Assembly: GCA_903895255.1 (NCBI GenBank)
Contig: CAITTG010000093.1
Coordinates: 1-62,071 of the forward strand
Direction: 5' to 3'
DNA from: an uncultured Verrucomicrobia subdivision 3 bacterium
GTDB taxonomy: Bacteria > Verrucomicrobiota > Verrucomicrobiia > Limisphaerales > UBA11358
DNA: 62,071 nt
Below, in pieces: positions 60,932-62,071 of this stretch (positions are counted from its first letter, which is position 1; each line of letters opens with the position of its first letter). The notes beneath the pieces are model-generated. The model did no database searches, was not told where the DNA came from, and saw only the letters and a list, made by a program, of their open reading frames with translations. The translations under genes were made by a program, and so were the position numbers.

Positions 60932-61792
60932 ATGACGAAACATCGCATTGGCATCATTGGCGGCACGGGTTTGTATGGCATCGAGGGCTTCACGAACCAA
61001 AAATGGGTGAAGGTCAAAACGCCCTTTGGCGAACCTTCGGATGCGTTTCTCACCGGCCGCCTGGCCGGGCGCGACGTGGTGTTTCTGGCCCGGCACGGCC
61101 GGGGACACCGCATTCTGCCCTCCGAGCTCAACCACCGCGCCAATATCTGGGCCATGAAAAAGCTCGGGGTCCAGTGGATCCTCAGCGTCAGCGCCGTGGG
61201 TTCGCTCCAGGAAAAATACCGGCCCTGCGACATCGTGGTCATTGACCAGTTCCTGGACCGCACCAAGCAGTCGCTGAACCACACGTTTTTCGGGCGCGGC
61301 ATCGTGGCCCACGTTTCCTTTGCGGAACCCCTCAGCGGCGAGCTCCGCCAGATCGTCCTGAAAGCCGCGCGCGCCGCGAAGGCCCGCGTGCATGATGGCG
61401 GCACGTACGTGTGCATGGAAGGCCCCGCCTTCAGCACCCGCGCGGAATCGCTGGCCAACCACCGGGCCGGCTACGACGTCATTGGCATGACCAACCTCGG
61501 CGAGGCCAAGTGCGCCCGCGAAGCGGAGATCGCCTACGCCACCCTCGCCATGGCCACCGATTACGATTGCTGGAAGGAAGAGGAACACGTCACCCTGGAA
61601 ATGGTGCTGGGCAACCTGCACAAAAACGCTGCCACCGCCAAAGCCGTCGTCGCCGCCGTCATCCCGCAAATCCCGTTGGAACCCACCTGGAAAGCCCATG
61701 CGGCGCTGAAAAACGCGTTTTTGACGGATAAAAAGCTGTGGCCGGCCAAAACCAAGAAGGAACTGGCGCCCCTCCTGGGAAAGTACCTTTAA
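60932..61792 (+). CDS. mtnP: S-methyl-5'-thioadenosine phosphorylase
   Basis: 286 aa. Phosphorolysis of methylthioadenosine from polyamine synthesis and SAM use, feeding the methionine salvage pathway. Purine-nucleoside-phosphorylase family 2 signature: IGIIGGTGLYGIEGF, FLARHGRGHRILPSELNHRANIWAMKKLGV, SAVGSLQEKYRPCDIV, GTYVCMEGPAFSTRAES and VIGMTNLGEAKCAREAEIAYATLAMATDYD. The active-site set fits MTAP rather than PNP. ATG 60932 starts the conserved sequence, although the frame opens at 60896. Confidence 0.94.
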   Translation: MTKHRIGIIGGTGLYGIEGFTNQKWVKVKTPFGEPSDAFLTGRLAGRDVVFLARHGRGHRILPSELNHRANIWAMKKLGVQWILSVSAVGSLQEKYRPCDIVVIDQFLDRTKQSLNHTFFGRGIVAHVSFAEPLSGELRQIVLKAARAAKARVHDGGTYVCMEGPAFSTRAESLANHRAGYDVIGMTNLGEAKCAREAEIAYATLAMATDYDCWKEEEHVTLEMVLGNLHKNAATAKAVVAAVIPQIPLEPTWKAHAALKNAFLTDKKLWPAKTKKELAPLLGKYL

Positions 61793-61821
61793 CCGCAAAG
61801 ATCGTCGGGTAAAGGTCGACC

Positions 61822-61918
61822 CGCGCAGAGGCGCAGAGAGCGCAGAGGGGAGAACCAGCCAAAGCTTAAAACTCCGGGTTAATTGGCAAATTCTCTGCGC
61901 TCTCTGCGGCTCTGCGCG
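61822..61918. repeat. GxxExxY-associated hairpin element, copy H3
   Basis: 97 bases between arms CGCGCAGAGGCGCAGAGAGC and GCTCTCTGCGGCTCTGCGCG with core AGCCAAAGCTTAAAA. It is nearly the exact inverse of H1 (56602-56697) and lies 30 bases after the mtnP stop and 14 bases before the start of a GxxExxY derivative. Confidence 0.85.
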
Positions 61919-61932
61919 ATCATTTTTTATTT

Positions 61933-62071
61933 ATGCGCCTCAATGACGTCACCGCCCAAATCATCGATGCCGCCTATCACATCCACCAGCAGTTAGGGCC
62001 GGGGTTGCTGGAAACCGTTGACGAAGTGGTGCTGGCGCATGAATTGAGGAAACGCGACCCGCGCAGCGAAA
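61933..62071 (+). pseudogene. GxxExxY gene with internal in-frame deletion, cut by window end
   Basis: 46 codons are visible. Residues 1-41 match the intact copy with few changes (V11I, Y30D), then the reading jumps to DPRSE, which are residues 130-134 of that copy. Codons 42-129, including Asp67, Glu77 and Lys79, are gone. Tyr30 of the GxxExxY motif is now Asp. The remaining gene would end a few codons outside the window. It is a deletion derivative without nuclease residues, in the opposite orientation to the intact gene. Confidence 0.85.

Overview
This 62-kb window is chromosomal DNA from a bacterium that is most probably a member of the Verrucomicrobiota (Limisphaerales/Pedosphaera-like). 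The assignment is inference. It rests on an exosortase/PEP-CTERM system tied to a large exopolysaccharide locus, LL-diaminopimelate aminotransferase instead of the succinylase DAP route, TMTC-like TPR membrane proteins, GxxExxY genes set in hairpin repeats, and moderately high G+C with frequent GTG/TTG starts. No rRNA, CRISPR array, prophage or complete insertion sequence was seen.

Layout. (1) 0.2-4.1 kb, minus strand: UDP-glucose dehydrogenase and UDP-glucuronate decarboxylase (UDP-xylose supply), then dapL. (2) 4.2-6.9 kb: two minus-strand PEP-CTERM genes whose promoters place the start codon at the predicted transcription start, and a divergent secreted Ala-rich protein with an exact 15-residue repeat. 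(3) 7.0-15.1 kb: export and regulation module with a beta-barrel protein, Wza-type export protein, Wzc-type tyrosine autokinase, NusG/RfaH-like antiterminator, a convergent O-antigen ligase-like protein, GmhA and a GbsR/MarR-like regulator. (4) 15.2-38.8 kb: a long plus-strand polysaccharide operon series behind a promoter at 15241. It encodes a Wzx flippase, acyl/acetyltransferases, a pectate-lyase-fold enzyme, a Wzy-like polymerase, about eleven glycosyltransferases (GT2, GT4, GT8, GT9, GT11 types), a DUF268 protein and an epimerase. (5) 38.9-41.1 kb: a decayed zone with an acyltransferase fragment, YdcF, an 'STGP' family protein and a probable ydcF remnant. (6) 41.2-43.6 kb: SGNH-like protein plus MBOAT O-acyltransferase. 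(7) 44.2-49.0 kb: exosortase fused to an EpsI domain, a TPR protein, and a PEP-CTERM substrate with its own promoter and terminator. (8) 49.1-62 kb: a last glycosyltransferase, tRNA-Ile2(CAU), small conserved proteins, a sulfate-binding protein/porin/Rrf2 group, pilT, a TMTC-like protein, mtnP, and several copies of a hairpin/GxxExxY element.

How it fits together. Nucleotide-sugar enzymes feed the glycosyltransferases. Lipid-linked repeat units are flipped (Wzx), polymerised (Wzy) and exported (Wzc, Wza, beta-barrel). Acyl- and acetyltransferases decorate the polymer and the beta-helix enzyme may trim it. The exosortase would process PEP-CTERM proteins and probably hand them to the same envelope matrix. 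No initiating phosphoglycosyltransferase was seen, so the first sugar is presumably attached by an enzyme outside the window.

The most unusual features are the hairpin-flanked GxxExxY nuclease-like gene with visible deletion derivatives (56.6-57.35 and 61.8-62.07 kb), the shared leaderless-promoter architecture of the two PEP-CTERM genes at 4.2 and 5.4 kb, and the 15-residue proline-phased repeat protein at 6.1 kb.
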